In this document: piece after piece, positions 37,618-47,734 of the stretch | How positions within the stretch are numbered: the stretch's first letter is position 1 | How the letters are laid out: every line of letters begins with the position of its first letter | Assembly (NCBI RefSeq): GCF_000381545.1 | Contig: NZ_KB906687.1 | Span: 1 to 64,000 of the forward strand | Length of the DNA stretch: 64,000 nt | DNA from: Rhodonellum psychrophilum GCM71 = DSM 17998 | GTDB taxonomy: Bacteria; Bacteroidota; Bacteroidia; Cytophagales; Cyclobacteriaceae | Direction: 5' to 3' | The notes under the pieces: generated by a model | What the model saw: the letters and a program-made list of their open reading frames with translations, nothing else | What the model was told of the DNA's origin: nothing | Databases searched by the model: none | Made by a program: the position numbers and the translations under genes

Positions 37618-38937
37618 TTAAAGCCTAGCATCAACCAATTCTTTTTCCAGGATTCCCTTAACATCAAAAACAACTTGGTTTTCAGATTTTCTAATGTCGA
37701 ATCTTGTAAATTCATTGTGTGATACTGCAAGGATTATTGCAGAATAATTTTCTAGATCAGGGATATCGTCCCCGGATTTGATATCAATTTCATATTCATG
37801 TTTTACTTCCTGAACATTCGCCCAAGGATCATAAATATCAACATCCATATCAAAAGACCTCAATTCTTTGTAGATATCAATTACCCTGGTGTTTCTTACA
37901 TCCGGGCAGTTCTCTTTAAAAGTAAAACCCAAAATCAAAACCTTCGAATCTATAACCTTCAGGTCTTTGCGCATCATGTGCTTGATCACTTCTGTAGCCA
38001 CATGTTTGCCCATGCTGTCGTTTAATCTTCTGCCTGCTAGAATGATTTCTGGGTGATACCCCATTTCTTGTGCTTTTTGGGCCAAATAAAATGGATCCAC
38101 GCCAATGCAATGACCACCCACCAATCCAGGTTTGAAGTTCAGGAAATTCCATTTTGTACCTGCAGCTTCCAATACTTCCTTGGTGTCAATACCCAACAAG
38201 TTGAAGATTTTTGACAGTTCATTGACAAAAGCAATATTGATATCCCTCTGAGAATTCTCAATAACTTTTGCTGCTTCGGCTACTTTAATAGAAGAGGCTT
38301 TGTGTGTTCCCGCTGTGATCACTGATTTGTATAAATCATCGACATAATCCGCTATTTCAGGCGTGCTCCCTGCAGTAACTTTGAGTATTTTGGCAACTGT
38401 ATGCTCCTTATCTCCTGGATTGATTCTTTCCGGGGAATATCCTGCGAAGAAATCGACATTGAATTTCAAACCTGAAACATTCTCCAAAACCGGCACACAT
38501 TCTTCCTCTGTTACTCCAGGATAAACGGTGGATTCATAAATGACGACATCCCCTTTTTTGAGGTATTTACCAATGGTTTCCGAAGCTTTTAACATCGGAG
38601 TAAGAATAGGCCTATTGTGCTTGTCAGTAGGGGTCGGAACGGTCACAATATAGATATTGCAATTTTCGATATCCGAAAAATCATCAGTGGGCAGCAATCC
38701 AATTCCTTTTTGATTTAAGCTTGCTAAATCAAGGACCAACACCTTTTCCAGATCTTCGTCTTCCACCTCGAGTGTGAAATCTCTTCCGTTCTTCAATTCT
38801 GCCACCCTTTTTTTGGCGATGTCAAAACCAACAGTATGGTATTTTTTTGCAAATTCAACGGCCAGTGGAAGACCTACGTAACCCAAGCCAATTACGGCAA
38901 TTTTTGATTTCTCCAGTGATATTAGTGGTGCACTCAT
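37618..38937 (-). CDS. UDP-N-acetylhexosamine 6-dehydrogenase (WbpO/TviB-like)
   Basis: A 439-residue UDP-sugar dehydrogenase with an N-terminal [18 protein letters not shown] cofactor loop, VTVPTPTD near 98, [10 protein letters not shown] near 167 and the catalytic cysteine in [10 protein letters not shown] (C277). The sequence matches the WbpO/TviB group, which oxidises UDP-GalNAc or UDP-GlcNAc to the uronic acid, rather than the Ugd group at 57943-59262. It could provide the substrate for the WlbA/B/C-like enzymes of block A. It is the first gene of block B and is preceded by a 403-bp gap with a promoter-like sequence and the shared leader element. Confidence 0.9.
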   Translation of the reverse strand: MSAPLISLEKSKIAVIGLGYVGLPLAVEFAKKYHTVGFDIAKKRVAELKNGRDFTLEVEDEDLEKVLVLDLASLNQKGIGLLPTDDFSDIENCNIYIVTVPTPTDKHNRPILTPMLKASETIGKYLKKGDVVIYESTVYPGVTEEECVPVLENVSGLKFNVDFFAGYSPERINPGDKEHTVAKILKVTAGSTPEIADYVDDLYKSVITAGTHKASSIKVAEAAKVIENSQRDINIAFVNELSKIFNLLGIDTKEVLEAAGTKWNFLNFKPGLVGGHCIGVDPFYLAQKAQEMGYHPEIILAGRRLNDSMGKHVATEVIKHMMRKDLKVIDSKVLILGFTFKENCPDVRNTRVIDIYKELRSFDMDVDIYDPWANVQEVKHEYEIDIKSGDDIPDLENYSAIILAVSHNEFTRFDIRKSENQVVFDVKGILEKELVDARL

Positions 38938-38973
38938 ATAAAATGTTTTATGATTTTTTTGACAATAATTTTT

Positions 38974-38992
38974 CAGCTTCGCTCTTTCAGTC
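38974..38992 (-). promoter_or_regulatory. Shared 19-nt leader element, block B copy
   Basis: On the minus strand this reads GACTGAAAGAGCGAAGCTG, 37 nt before the block B start codon. It differs at one position from the copy at 62060-62078 in the block A leader. A short inverted repeat (GTCC/GGAC) sits directly upstream and overlaps the GACT. I interpret it as a leader signal for coordinated control, perhaps an ops-like pause or antiterminator site; the function is unproven. Confidence 0.55.
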
Positions 38993-39153
38993 CCATTTAG
39001 GACCTAGCCGATTTAAAAAACGTTTCCGAACAGGACATTTTCATCCTGAGAAAATCCTACCTCAATCTAATTCCTGGCTGTTTTTACCCCAAAATGGAAT
39101 TTTGAGGACTTCGTTATTTTTTGAAATCTGTCGGTAAAATTCAGAATTGAGTA

Positions 39154-39186
39154 CAAATATTACTCGTTTTTAATTTTGAGCCAAAA
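39154..39186 (-). promoter_or_regulatory. Candidate Bacteroidota-type promoter for block B
   Basis: On the minus strand TTTTG (39186-39182) is followed after 20 bp by AATATTTG (39161-39154), one mismatch from the TAnnTTTG consensus of Bacteroidota primary sigma promoters. Transcription would start about 210 nt before the block B start codon and include the shared leader element. Confidence 0.45.
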
Positions 39187-39340
39187 GATCACTTTATTTT
39201 CAAATTCCCAGCCCATTTAAGGGGTGTGCTTTTTACAATTAAGCCCTTGACCAATAGATTTTTATGTTTTAAATTTTAAATGGTTCTATTTAGATCTTGA
39301 TTACGTTTTTTAAACATCGGACCCTACCCCACTCATAAAT

Positions 39341-40186
39341 CTATGAGATGTCTACCACTACTTTTTTAAGGCTTTCTCTCCAATGTGGGATTTTGAATCC
39401 CAATTCATTTTTTATCTTGGACTTGTCCAAAACACTGAAGTGTGGTCTTTTGGCTTGTGTTGGGTATTCATAAGCTTTTATGGGCTTTAGTTCCAGATTT
39501 TTTCCAGCATATTCAAAAATGGACTGTGCAAAATCGTACCAAGACGCCACCCCTTCATTGCTAAAATGATAGGTGCCATTCGTTATTCCATTTTTAAGGA
39601 CTATATCAATCAGACATTGAGCCAAGTCCCCGGTAAATGTGGGTGTTCCAATTTGATCCGTGACAACAGAGATTGTATTTGTTTTTTTGGATAAGTCCAA
39701 CATGGTCTTCAAAAAGTTCTGGCCATATTCACCATAGAGCCAAGAGGTCCTGATGATGGCATATCGATTTGCTTTATCTTGAATCTCTTTTTCCCCTTTT
39801 AATTTTGAATGTCCGTAAACACCCAGTGGAGAGGTTCCATCTTCTTCTTGATAAGCAATTGGTGAGTTTCCATCAAAAACGAAATCTGTGGAAATGTGAA
39901 TCAAAAACCCATTTCCCAAATGGGCACTTAGCCATTTAGGACCCTCTGAATTTACTTTATAGGCAATTTCAGTAGCATCCTCAGCTTTGTCAACCGCAGT
40001 ATATGCGGCACAATTGATGATGAAATCAGGTTGGAATTCCTCTAAAATCTGTTTTACTTTAGATTCATCCGTAATGTCCAATTCCTTTTTTGACATAAAC
40101 TTCCAATCCCAATCCGGAAAATTTAATGCCCTTTGGGACAATTCCTTTCCTATTTGACTTTTGGAACCCGTAATCAATATTTTCAT
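39341..40186 (-). CDS. rmlD: dTDP-4-dehydrorhamnose reductase
   Basis: A 281-residue SDR of the RmlD type: [16 protein letters not shown] cofactor loop, DITDESKV near 41, [13 protein letters not shown] near 59, [10 protein letters not shown] near 98, an active-site YGHSK near 129 and the late [19 protein letters not shown] segment characteristic of RmlD. It makes dTDP-rhamnose with NAD(P)H from the RmlC product. RmlB and RmlC are not encoded in the window, so they must be elsewhere if this pathway runs. The ATG overlaps the preceding rmlA stop as ATGA (40183-40186). It is the last gene of block A. Confidence 0.93.
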   Translation of the reverse strand: MKILITGSKSQIGKELSQRALNFPDWDWKFMSKKELDITDESKVKQILEEFQPDFIINCAAYTAVDKAEDATEIAYKVNSEGPKWLSAHLGNGFLIHISTDFVFDGNSPIAYQEEDGTSPLGVYGHSKLKGEKEIQDKANRYAIIRTSWLYGEYGQNFLKTMLDLSKKTNTISVVTDQIGTPTFTGDLAQCLIDIVLKNGITNGTYHFSNEGVASWYDFAQSIFEYAGKNLELKPIKAYEYPTQAKRPHFSVLDKSKIKNELGFKIPHWRESLKKVVVDIS

Positions 40187-41067
40187 TTTTTTACTGCTAA
40201 TGCTTTTTTGATAAGATACTGGCCGTATTCATTTTTCTTCAGTGGTTCGGCCAATTTCAATAATTCCTCAGACGAGATATACCCCATTTCAAAGGCGATT
40301 TCTTCCAAACAAGCCACTTTCAATCCTTGTCTTTTCTCAATCGTGTGGACAAAATTGGAGGCTTCCAACATGGACTCGTGGGTGCCTGTATCCAACCATG
40401 CGTAACCCCTACCCATCAATTCCACCTTAAGTTTGTCCTGATTCAAATACTCCTGATTGACAGTAGTGATTTCCAGCTCCCCTCTTTTACTTGGCTTGAT
40501 GTTCTTGGCTATCTCTATTACCGAATTGGGGTAAAAATACAAACCAATAACGGCGTAATTGCTTTTTGGATCAAGGGGCTTTTCCTCAATACTGACCACC
40601 GTCCCATCTTTTTCAAATTCAACCACTCCATATCGCTGTGGATCTTGGACATAATATCCAAATACTGTGGCTTTTGATTCATTCTCTACCGTCTGTAGTG
40701 ATTTTTTTAGCAAGCTGGTGAAGCCGTGTCCATAAAAGATATTGTCACCCAATACCAGACACACATCGTCCTGTCCAATGAATTCTTCCCCTATAAGAAA
40801 AGCTTGCGCCAATCCATCGGGACTGGGTTGCTCAGCATACGAAAACCGAATTCCCAAATCACTCCCATCACCCAACAGCGTTTTAAAATTGGGGAGATCA
40901 TGGGGTGTACTGATAATCAAAATGTCCTTAATACCTGCCAGCATCAAAACCGACAAGGGGTAATAAATCATTGGCTTATCGTAAATCGCCAGTAATTGTT
41001 TGGATGTACCTTTGGTAATGGGATATAAGCGCGTGCCTGACCCTCCTGCAAGAATGATGCCTTTCAT
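40183..41067 (-). CDS. rmlA: Glucose-1-phosphate thymidylyltransferase
   Basis: A 294-residue nucleotidyltransferase with [20 protein letters not shown] at the N-terminus, [28 protein letters not shown] near 107, [12 protein letters not shown] near 163 and [18 protein letters not shown] near 220. All are hallmarks of RmlA. It makes dTDP-glucose, the precursor for both rhamnose and 4-amino-fucose through the shared 4-keto intermediate. It therefore links to RmlD next door and to WecE at 52831-53982. It overlaps rmlD and lies 39 bp after the wzi-like gene. Confidence 0.95.
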   Translation of the reverse strand: MKGIILAGGSGTRLYPITKGTSKQLLAIYDKPMIYYPLSVLMLAGIKDILIISTPHDLPNFKTLLGDGSDLGIRFSYAEQPSPDGLAQAFLIGEEFIGQDDVCLVLGDNIFYGHGFTSLLKKSLQTVENESKATVFGYYVQDPQRYGVVEFEKDGTVVSIEEKPLDPKSNYAVIGLYFYPNSVIEIAKNIKPSKRGELEITTVNQEYLNQDKLKVELMGRGYAWLDTGTHESMLEASNFVHTIEKRQGLKVACLEEIAFEMGYISSEELLKLAEPLKKNEYGQYLIKKALAVKK

Positions 41068-41106
41068 GGTTTTAGAAAAATGTTAGCTTGGGTATTCAAT
41101 AGTGAA

Positions 41107-42816
41107 TTATTTACTCAGGAAATAAATGAGATGGGTTTGTGCAAATATAGATAATTTGTTTTGACCAACGGGAAATTCTTTATTCCCGACAGCATCCAAT
41201 TTCCATTGATAATTATGGGCATTGATGATTTTGACTTTTGAACTCAGCATAAAATTATTCCATTGGTGGTCAAATAAAAACCCTAAACTGAGATCAATCC
41301 ATGGTTTTCTTTGACCCTGCTGCGCAAAAGAACGGTAGAAAAAATCCTGTTGATTTTCCAATCTTTCCAAGACAATCCCTTTTTTATTGAGCTTTTCCAC
41401 CAAAGAAATTTCAACAGTCTGGATATTGGAGCCAGTTCCTATACCCACTCCCAGTGACTCTCCGTAATGCGTAAAACCCCTCACTTGATAATGGGTGTGC
41501 CAACTTGTATTCCCGAAACCCAAATCCGCATATCTGACATATCTGTTTACGGATTCATGCTGCTGGGTAATTTCAGCTCTTATTTGGATGATTTTTTCAG
41601 GCTGCCCTTTGAAGGGAATCAATTTCGTGAAACCCAAAAGATAAGCTCTGGCATGATCCGGGTTCAGGACAAACTCCCTCCAATTGAAATTGTGATCCCT
41701 TTTCCCAAACTCAAAGTAAATTTCAAATTTCCCCTTCGGATTCAAGTACCTTCCAAAAACCGAAATCTGCTGGTCTTGGGCTTCTCCATCATAGTCGACG
41801 GAATTGTCATTGACAAAAAGTTTTTCTTTTTGGAGTACCTCAAAGACCGGGAAATAATCCCCAAAGGAATTCCCCTTGTTTTTACTGAACTGTTGGAACG
41901 TTCGGTTAAATCCAAAATAGAATTTTGGTAGGAATTTTGGCTGGATAGACACCGACAATCCATTCAAGTAACGCCAATCACCCGTAAATGGAAGGAAGAA
42001 TCTTTGATTCAAGCTTTGGTTTTGGGATGCACCAACACCTGAACTCTCCAATCTACCCACGATCATTTCCGCTTCAAGATTCCCGATGAAAACATCAACA
42101 GGTCGGTTGGTTTTCAAAGAAACGTGTTTGAAACCCCTTGCATTGTTACTGAAGATCAATCCATTGAACTGCCCAGGACCCCACCAAATATTCTCATTGG
42201 AAACTCCCAAATCCACAGGCCCCAATACAAGACTCAGATTAGATTGCCCCCAAGTCAAAAATGAGTTGTATTCTTCCGTAAACCTTTCCGGATTGTCCCC
42301 GAAATTCCAAAATCTAAACCTTGCAAACAAAACATTGTCAGAAAAATCGGCTCCAAACCCCTCATAGGCTTTATTTTGGGCAGTTATCCACTCGGGTTTA
42401 AATTGAAATCTTAAAAAATGAAAGCGCCCTTCAATTCCTCCAGAAACCATATTTTGAAACCCAACTCCCGCTCCCAAAGCACCATTCCCCCAACCGTAAG
42501 GTCTGTTGGCATTGTAAACGGTGGTATTCTGAAGTGGAAGTACATTAAAATATTTTTTTTGGGGTTTTACCTTTTCAGATAGTGTGTTGTTCTTCAATTC
42601 AAAATATTGCCAATAAGGTACTGAATCCTTTTTTGCCAAATGATTCAGTTGGATCGGCCGGTGCAAAAATGAAACATCGGTATCGTATTCACCAAAAACC
42701 TGCTTCCTTCTCAAGGCCTCCTCCAGTACAGGATTGCCGGCTGGGATCGTCTGGGCCAACCCTAGGGGGACCAGAAAAACGGTGAAACAAATTAAAATTG
42801 AAAATTTAAGTCGCAT
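41107..42816 (-). CDS. wzi: Wzi-like outer-membrane capsule assembly protein
   Basis: A 569-residue protein with a signal peptide (about 1-20, ILICFTVFLVPLGLA) and repeated aromatic-rich beta strands, for example RFRFWNFGDNPERFTEEYNS and LSLVLGPVDLGVSNENIWWG, as in the 18-strand Wzi barrel. Wzi binds and organises capsular polysaccharide at the outer surface. The start is the ATG at 42814-42816; the frame adds one TTG codon upstream. It sits between a DUF1972 glycosyltransferase gene (6 bp upstream on the transcript) and rmlA. Its presence suggests the product is retained as a capsule at least in part. Confidence 0.85.
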   Translation of the reverse strand: MRLKFSILICFTVFLVPLGLAQTIPAGNPVLEEALRRKQVFGEYDTDVSFLHRPIQLNHLAKKDSVPYWQYFELKNNTLSEKVKPQKKYFNVLPLQNTTVYNANRPYGWGNGALGAGVGFQNMVSGGIEGRFHFLRFQFKPEWITAQNKAYEGFGADFSDNVLFARFRFWNFGDNPERFTEEYNSFLTWGQSNLSLVLGPVDLGVSNENIWWGPGQFNGLIFSNNARGFKHVSLKTNRPVDVFIGNLEAEMIVGRLESSGVGASQNQSLNQRFFLPFTGDWRYLNGLSVSIQPKFLPKFYFGFNRTFQQFSKNKGNSFGDYFPVFEVLQKEKLFVNDNSVDYDGEAQDQQISVFGRYLNPKGKFEIYFEFGKRDHNFNWREFVLNPDHARAYLLGFTKLIPFKGQPEKIIQIRAEITQQHESVNRYVRYADLGFGNTSWHTHYQVRGFTHYGESLGVGIGTGSNIQTVEISLVEKLNKKGIVLERLENQQDFFYRSFAQQGQRKPWIDLSLGFLFDHQWNNFMLSSKVKIINAHNYQWKLDAVGNKEFPVGQNKLSIFAQTHLIYFLSK

Positions 42817-42825
42817 CAATTCTGA

Positions 42826-43935
42826 TTAACTTTCGGTTTCGGCCAATTCCAATTGTTTGAAAACCTTGATGTACTTTTTGGTAATGGCTCTCCATGAATA
42901 ATTCTTCTTGGCCAACCTTAACATGTCTTTCATTATCGTGTCTCGATCCAAAGATTCCAGTGACATCAATAGTTGTTTCAATTCCTCAGAATTGTCAAAA
43001 TAAACCGCCTTGCCAAAGGTTGTTTCAATATTGTAGTTGACTCCAAAGGCAAGTATCGGCAATCCGAGGTACATCGCCTCCACCAAAGAAGGATTGGTCC
43101 CCCCGGCACTGTGGCCATGAAGATAAAAATAGCAATTGGACCTCAATACGTTTAATTCCTCAAAATCATAAATGGGGTTGTATAAAATCAAACCCTTGAT
43201 TCGGGCATACCGCTTGTACAAATCCATTCCGTAATCACTTGCATTCCAATTGCCAACGATGACATAAGGATATTCAATATCCTGATCTGCAAAAGCCTGG
43301 AGCTGCATTTCGATGTTGTTTTCAGGCTCAATCCGACAGACGGTAAATATATAGTGCTGCCTTAGAAAAGGAAATTTCTTGAGATAAAGGTCAACCTCTA
43401 CAGCCGAGACATGATCTGCACCATAGGCGATCAAGGTTGATTCCGTGTCGTACTCCTCCATGACGTAGTTTTGGATATGTTTGTTGTCCGTGATGACTAT
43501 ATCGGAGTATTTCACGGCCAGCCTTTCGGAAAATTTCAGGAATTTCTTTGCATAACTCCCCCACTTATCTCTTTTCCACTCCAGACCGTCGATATTGGTG
43601 ACGATTTTCGCACTGGAAAAAGGTTTGATCATGGGGAGAATGATGGTCCCTGAAACACCCAAAATCAGGATGTAATCGTATTTTCTGAAAGATTTCAGAA
43701 TGGAAAAAATGTCGTAAAATATGCTTTGAAACCCATTCGCACGAAGTTTAATGTAGATTAAGTCGGCATTTTTATATTTTTCCAGTTTTTCGGGGAATGC
43801 CTTGGACTCGCAAAAAACAGTCACATCATATGAATTTGGCAGCAAATTCAACAGATTTTCAACCAAAGTCTCAAAGCCCCCATAATTTGCAGGAACCCCA
43901 ACTGTCCCGACGATTGCTACGCTTTTATTAATCAT
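42826..43935 (-). CDS. DUF1972-type GT4 glycosyltransferase (rhamnosyltransferase-like)
   Basis: A 369-residue GT-B enzyme that opens with SVAIVGTVGVPANYGGFETL, the glycine-rich loop of the DUF1972 group found in WchF/Cps2T-like beta-rhamnosyltransferases. The C-terminal half has FTVCRIEPENNIEMQLQAF, HGHSAGGTNPSLVEAMYLGLP and an acidic donor-site pair. It probably uses dTDP-rhamnose or a related donor, which fits RmlA and RmlD nearby, but specificity is not proven. The ATG overlaps the preceding DUF4091 gene by 8 bp. Confidence 0.86.
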   Translation of the reverse strand: MINKSVAIVGTVGVPANYGGFETLVENLLNLLPNSYDVTVFCESKAFPEKLEKYKNADLIYIKLRANGFQSIFYDIFSILKSFRKYDYILILGVSGTIILPMIKPFSSAKIVTNIDGLEWKRDKWGSYAKKFLKFSERLAVKYSDIVITDNKHIQNYVMEEYDTESTLIAYGADHVSAVEVDLYLKKFPFLRQHYIFTVCRIEPENNIEMQLQAFADQDIEYPYVIVGNWNASDYGMDLYKRYARIKGLILYNPIYDFEELNVLRSNCYFYLHGHSAGGTNPSLVEAMYLGLPILAFGVNYNIETTFGKAVYFDNSEELKQLLMSLESLDRDTIMKDMLRLAKKNYSWRAITKKYIKVFKQLELAETES

Positions 43936-45538
43936 TCAGATACGTTTTCATACTTCTAATCATTTCCAACCTACTCTTTTCAATATTCAACAAAAAATAC
44001 CTGTTGTGAGCCTTTAACATATCTGCGGTTTTCGGAAGATTTTCCTTGCTTTTGATCTTCAAAACCTCTTCCAACGCATCATGTATGATCAAATATCTTA
44101 AAGAAACCTGTCCGTTTGGATAGACAAAATGAGCATCACCAGAAGGTAAATCCGGATAAATGGCATTGTCAACTATATCACTGGACCATAGATTGAATGC
44201 CCATCTCAAGAAGCCATCATAACCTTTGGCCTTAGCCAACATCAATATAAAATAAATATCACCATAATTAGACATCATCAACATATTCGGTTGTTTTTCA
44301 TAGCATGACGTATAAAAAGTGGTAGAATGTCCTGCTGCCCTTCGACCATCCAACACTTTTTTTTCTAAAACGATGTTTGAAGACAGTGAATAATCATCGA
44401 TGTAGGGAGACAAAGCTTCATAATATTTTCCTGAATATCCCATTTTGAATTTTGGCTCAATAGATTTTACGAATTTTGAAATCTCTATAGATTGTTCGGG
44501 AGTCCTCTCATCAATGAAAAACACAACTTTTTCCAGCCAGTCTTTTTTCTCAAGATATTTGCTGAAATCCTCCAAAAACGCTTTCCAGAATTTTTGATAT
44601 TCCGAAGACATGGGCAAATTCCGTGAAGAAACCACCTTGTCTTGGGTCTCGTCAAAATAGAACAAAAAGTTATTCCATGGAAAAAGATTGTGAACTGAAA
44701 TCTGTTGGTCAACGCCCTTTGAAAACCCAAGCTTCACATATTTTTCGAAATTGGAATAATCATAGGAATAGTGCCCATCCTTGTTCCTGCGCACTTGGAT
44801 CATCATCTCTTCCAGGGGTTTGATGGAAGTATTGAAAATATCCCAAAAAACGGTGGTGGTAACTGCTTTTTGGTTGATATGGTTGAGCTGGTCAAACATC
44901 ACTCCCAGATGCTTCATGTGTGCATCAGACCATGGATCTACTTTATAATAATTGGCCACAGACAATGGATATTGCCAAAAATCCATCTTAAAATCCAGTT
45001 CGGCAAATGATGGCAAAGTTCTATCGATGATTTCAAGTTGAGAGGAACTTGTAAAACTGCTCTCTCCCTGTTTTATTTCCACCGAGATCGGATATTTCCC
45101 AGTCTTTGCGTTTTTGGAAATATTGAGGTTGAGTAATAAATAATGGACTGTGCTGTCCGGTTGGATACAGCGATCAAAAATCTCAACTGCCCGATCTGGA
45201 AAATAGCCTATTTCAAATTTCCCGGATTTCTTTGCTTCTCCACATACTCCTGATGAAAAATCGCCTTTTACATAGGCCAATTGATATGCATTGTACGAAA
45301 CTCTTTTGTTCCCTATTTTAACCTTAAAATTTATTTTCTCGGATTTGGTAGATTTTATTTTCAGAATCAGCGGTACTGTTTCATTTTTCCAACCTTTGAA
45401 GGTTGGAGTTCCTTCCAATTCATCACCAAACAATTCGAAGGTTGTAAAATTAGCTTTAAGTGATTCTTGGGCTATGGAAAGATTCGGAAGTAAATATAGA
45501 ATGGTCAAAACAGCACAGAGGCTGGGAAATTTCATCAT
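43928..45538 (-). CDS. Secreted DUF4091/GH123-like glycosidase
   Basis: A 536-residue protein with a signal peptide (about 1-23), an N-terminal beta-sandwich to about 170 and a TIM-barrel-like C-terminal domain. The segment VVFFIDERTPEQ holds an adjacent Asp-Glu pair (D343, E344), the arrangement used by GH123 N-acetyl-beta-galactosaminidases for substrate-assisted catalysis. DUF4091 marks this superfamily. In the polysaccharide operon it could trim or process the growing polymer, or clear mislocalised glycan in the periplasm. The start ATG overlaps the preceding GT4 stop as ATGA. Activity and substrate are inferred. Confidence 0.8.
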   Translation of the reverse strand: MMKFPSLCAVLTILYLLPNLSIAQESLKANFTTFELFGDELEGTPTFKGWKNETVPLILKIKSTKSEKINFKVKIGNKRVSYNAYQLAYVKGDFSSGVCGEAKKSGKFEIGYFPDRAVEIFDRCIQPDSTVHYLLLNLNISKNAKTGKYPISVEIKQGESSFTSSSQLEIIDRTLPSFAELDFKMDFWQYPLSVANYYKVDPWSDAHMKHLGVMFDQLNHINQKAVTTTVFWDIFNTSIKPLEEMMIQVRRNKDGHYSYDYSNFEKYVKLGFSKGVDQQISVHNLFPWNNFLFYFDETQDKVVSSRNLPMSSEYQKFWKAFLEDFSKYLEKKDWLEKVVFFIDERTPEQSIEISKFVKSIEPKFKMGYSGKYYEALSPYIDDYSLSSNIVLEKKVLDGRRAAGHSTTFYTSCYEKQPNMLMMSNYGDIYFILMLAKAKGYDGFLRWAFNLWSSDIVDNAIYPDLPSGDAHFVYPNGQVSLRYLIIHDALEEVLKIKSKENLPKTADMLKAHNRYFLLNIEKSRLEMIRSMKTYLND

Positions 45539-46608
45539 GCTGTCAAAAGTTTTAAAATATTTATTTCAAATTTATTCCTGGAGAATTTCTCCTTCATTGT
45601 TAGGCTATTGAGATGCAATTCATTCCAGTATCCTGGTTCAGTGGCGATAGTCTCAATCGTCTTCACTATTTTGTCAATTTCAGTAGAGTCACGATGAAAC
45701 CCATTGAAGCCCTCCTGCACCAATTCCGTGATCCCCCCTGAAATAGGAACGATGGCAGGCAATCCATAATACATCCCTTCCAATATGGTAAGGCCAAAAG
45801 TTTCTACAACTTGACTTTTCACAGCCAAATTGAGAATCAAATCAGCATTCCTGTAAAATGGATGCACATCTGCCTGAACTGGGAAGATTTGTACATTTTT
45901 TGGGATCTCCCTTTCTGAGATAAATTTCTTCAAATCATCCGGCGAATCACTTACAACCAAGGTGAAAGTATATTGCGGCAAACGATTTCCCAGTTCTATA
46001 AACTCAAAAATGCCCTTATACGGCCTTAATGAGGCCAACATCAACACATTAAAAGTTTTATTTTTTTGGTGCTTGGCCTTGGCTTTGCCCTCAAAATCCT
46101 CAGTTATGGAATTATAAATGACTTTTACGTTTTTGTTTTTAAGATTGGGATTTGATGTAAGAAAATGGGAAACAACCACCGTTTCTTTCGAAAACCTATT
46201 TACGATTCCAAACAGAAATCGGTTTAACAGTTTTGGGCTGATTTCAAATTCATGAACATGCGTAATCACCCTTTTCCCCATCCATCGGCCCATCAAAATC
46301 CCTCCGAAAGGCAATATGGTATTCACATAAAACAAGCTGTCTGTTTTCTTGTATTTCATGAACAATTGAAATCCAAGAACAATCTGACTGGCGAAAAAGG
46401 AGAAAAAAGTAAGTGCTTTTTGGTTATACCTTTTGTAATGGTTGTTGTGGTAGGTGATTCCTGGTATTCCACTCAAAAACCCCTCAGAGTTGCTTGTGTA
46501 CAGGTCTACCTTATACTTTTGGGAAAGTGCCACTTGGATGACATTTCTCAGGACCATTGGACTACCCGTATAATTATTCAGTAAATGAAAGAAAACTATC
46601 CTTTTCAA
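45535..46608 (-). CDS. GT4-family glycosyltransferase
   Basis: A 357-residue GT-B enzyme: KRIVFFHLLNNYTGSPMVLR at the N-terminus, ITHVHEFEISPK near 114 and ETFGLTILEGMYYGLPAIVP near 275 with the acidic pair of retaining GT4 enzymes. The start is TTG at 46606-46608. It overlaps the polymerase gene by 35 bp and has no upstream ATG before the in-frame stop, and the first internal ATG (M18) would remove the first beta strand. It probably extends the repeat unit of block A. Confidence 0.86.
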   Translation of the reverse strand: MKRIVFFHLLNNYTGSPMVLRNVIQVALSQKYKVDLYTSNSEGFLSGIPGITYHNNHYKRYNQKALTFFSFFASQIVLGFQLFMKYKKTDSLFYVNTILPFGGILMGRWMGKRVITHVHEFEISPKLLNRFLFGIVNRFSKETVVVSHFLTSNPNLKNKNVKVIYNSITEDFEGKAKAKHQKNKTFNVLMLASLRPYKGIFEFIELGNRLPQYTFTLVVSDSPDDLKKFISEREIPKNVQIFPVQADVHPFYRNADLILNLAVKSQVVETFGLTILEGMYYGLPAIVPISGGITELVQEGFNGFHRDSTEIDKIVKTIETIATEPGYWNELHLNSLTMKEKFSRNKFEINILKLLTA

Positions 46609-47734
46609 CAGTTGATTTTTTATTTCTTAAAATTATCAAAACGGCGGCCAACATGAGATAAAATGTTGTGGAGAAAAATTCGTGGGTGAATTGCTGGGCA
46701 ATAATGAAAATATAAAAAACGATAAAGGCATAAAAAAACTGTTTTTTCAGCCAAAATCCCAATGAAAGTAAAATTATGGAAATCAAATATACCAGATAAC
46801 CCAAAAACCCATACGTGTAAAGCAATACCGCAGTACCATTTTCGATGTATCCGGTTTTATAATAAGTAGTTCTCGCAATTTCTTCCGCTACCATATTGTT
46901 TCCGTGCCCAATAATATATCCAACCCATCCGGTATCCTCAAAAAATGACAATCGAAATGCCGCCAACAAATCCGACCTGGAAGTAAGTGTACTGACATTA
47001 AACAATACACTATTGATAAAATCAAAGAAGTATAAGTAAAAGGCCGCTATCATAAACAATATCGAAAAGAAAACTTTTTTATGCTTAAAAAAGATGATCA
47101 GATAGAAAATAAGCAAAGTATTTCTATTGAATGTGATGAGCAAAGCAAGTAAAGCCATTGCATAAAAAACATGATCGATTTTCTTGTTCTTATTCTTATC
47201 CTTTCGCCAATAATAAATCAAAAACCAGGTGATTCCCAAGGTTCCGTAGGTTTGTACGGTGGTGGTAAAACCTTTTGCTGCGTGCAGAAATGGAACACCT
47301 TTATCATACATGGGATGGACATAGGAATTTATCCCCAGACCATAGCTGGAAATGACAAATATCAAACCTATCATCAAGTGCGCAAACAAGGCATAATACA
47401 ATACGTCCAGCAATCCAGGTTCCTCACTGCAGAGAAATGCAAAGAAAACCCCCAGCACTGGAAAAAAAACAATCGCAGAGGAGTCTGGAATATTGAGTAA
47501 AAATGACAGGAAAATGAAGGCGCAGATGGAAACCACTGCCAAAATAGTTGAATTGGATATTTGGGTTTTCAAAAAGATATTCTTCAATATCAAAATAACC
47601 AAAAACAAAAACATAAATACCTTATCCAATGGAATGCCAACCAGTCGGTTGGCACTCATGATAAAGAAACCTATGATCAAAACCATCCCAAAAAAATCAC
47701 TGGGAATCCTTTGTGCCTTGCTTCTTTGGACCAC
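46574..47734 (-). CDS. wzy: O-antigen polymerase/ligase-like membrane protein (Wzy 1)
   Basis: A 386-residue protein with about ten hydrophobic helices and the large periplasmic loop of Wzy/WaaL proteins (around GINSYVHPMYDKGVPFLHAA). ALLALLITFNRNTLLIFYLI carries the conserved arginine-containing segment. It should polymerise lipid-linked repeat units in the periplasm. The start is GTG at 47732-47734, whose G is shared with the preceding TAG stop; an internal ATG at residue 17 is the alternative. It is the first polymerase in the locus and pairs with flippase 1 at 50191-51633. Confidence 0.82.
   Translation of the reverse strand: MVQRSKAQRIPSDFFGMVLIIGFFIMSANRLVGIPLDKVFMFLFLVILILKNIFLKTQISNSTILAVVSICAFIFLSFLLNIPDSSAIVFFPVLGVFFAFLCSEEPGLLDVLYYALFAHLMIGLIFVISSYGLGINSYVHPMYDKGVPFLHAAKGFTTTVQTYGTLGITWFLIYYWRKDKNKNKKIDHVFYAMALLALLITFNRNTLLIFYLIIFFKHKKVFFSILFMIAAFYLYFFDFINSVLFNVSTLTSRSDLLAAFRLSFFEDTGWVGYIIGHGNNMVAEEIARTTYYKTGYIENGTAVLLYTYGFLGYLVYLISIILLSLGFWLKKQFFYAFIVFYIFIIAQQFTHEFFSTTFYLMLAAVLIILRNKKSTVEKDSFLSFTE

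Larger units (their letters stand above)
38938..39340. other. 403-bp non-coding gap between blocks A and B
   Basis: This is the largest gap inside the locus. Reading on the minus strand, it holds a promoter-like pair (39154-39186), then a long A+T-rich leader, a 4-bp hairpin GTCC/GGAC just before the element at 38974-38992, and the block B start at 38937. I saw no good intrinsic terminator for block A in it. No coding frame in the gap is convincing. Confidence 0.7.

Noticed and set aside
7330-38937. Block B as a prophage or transposon insertion
   Set aside because: No transposase, integrase or phage gene and no terminal direct repeat was seen. Gene content is typical of polysaccharide loci.
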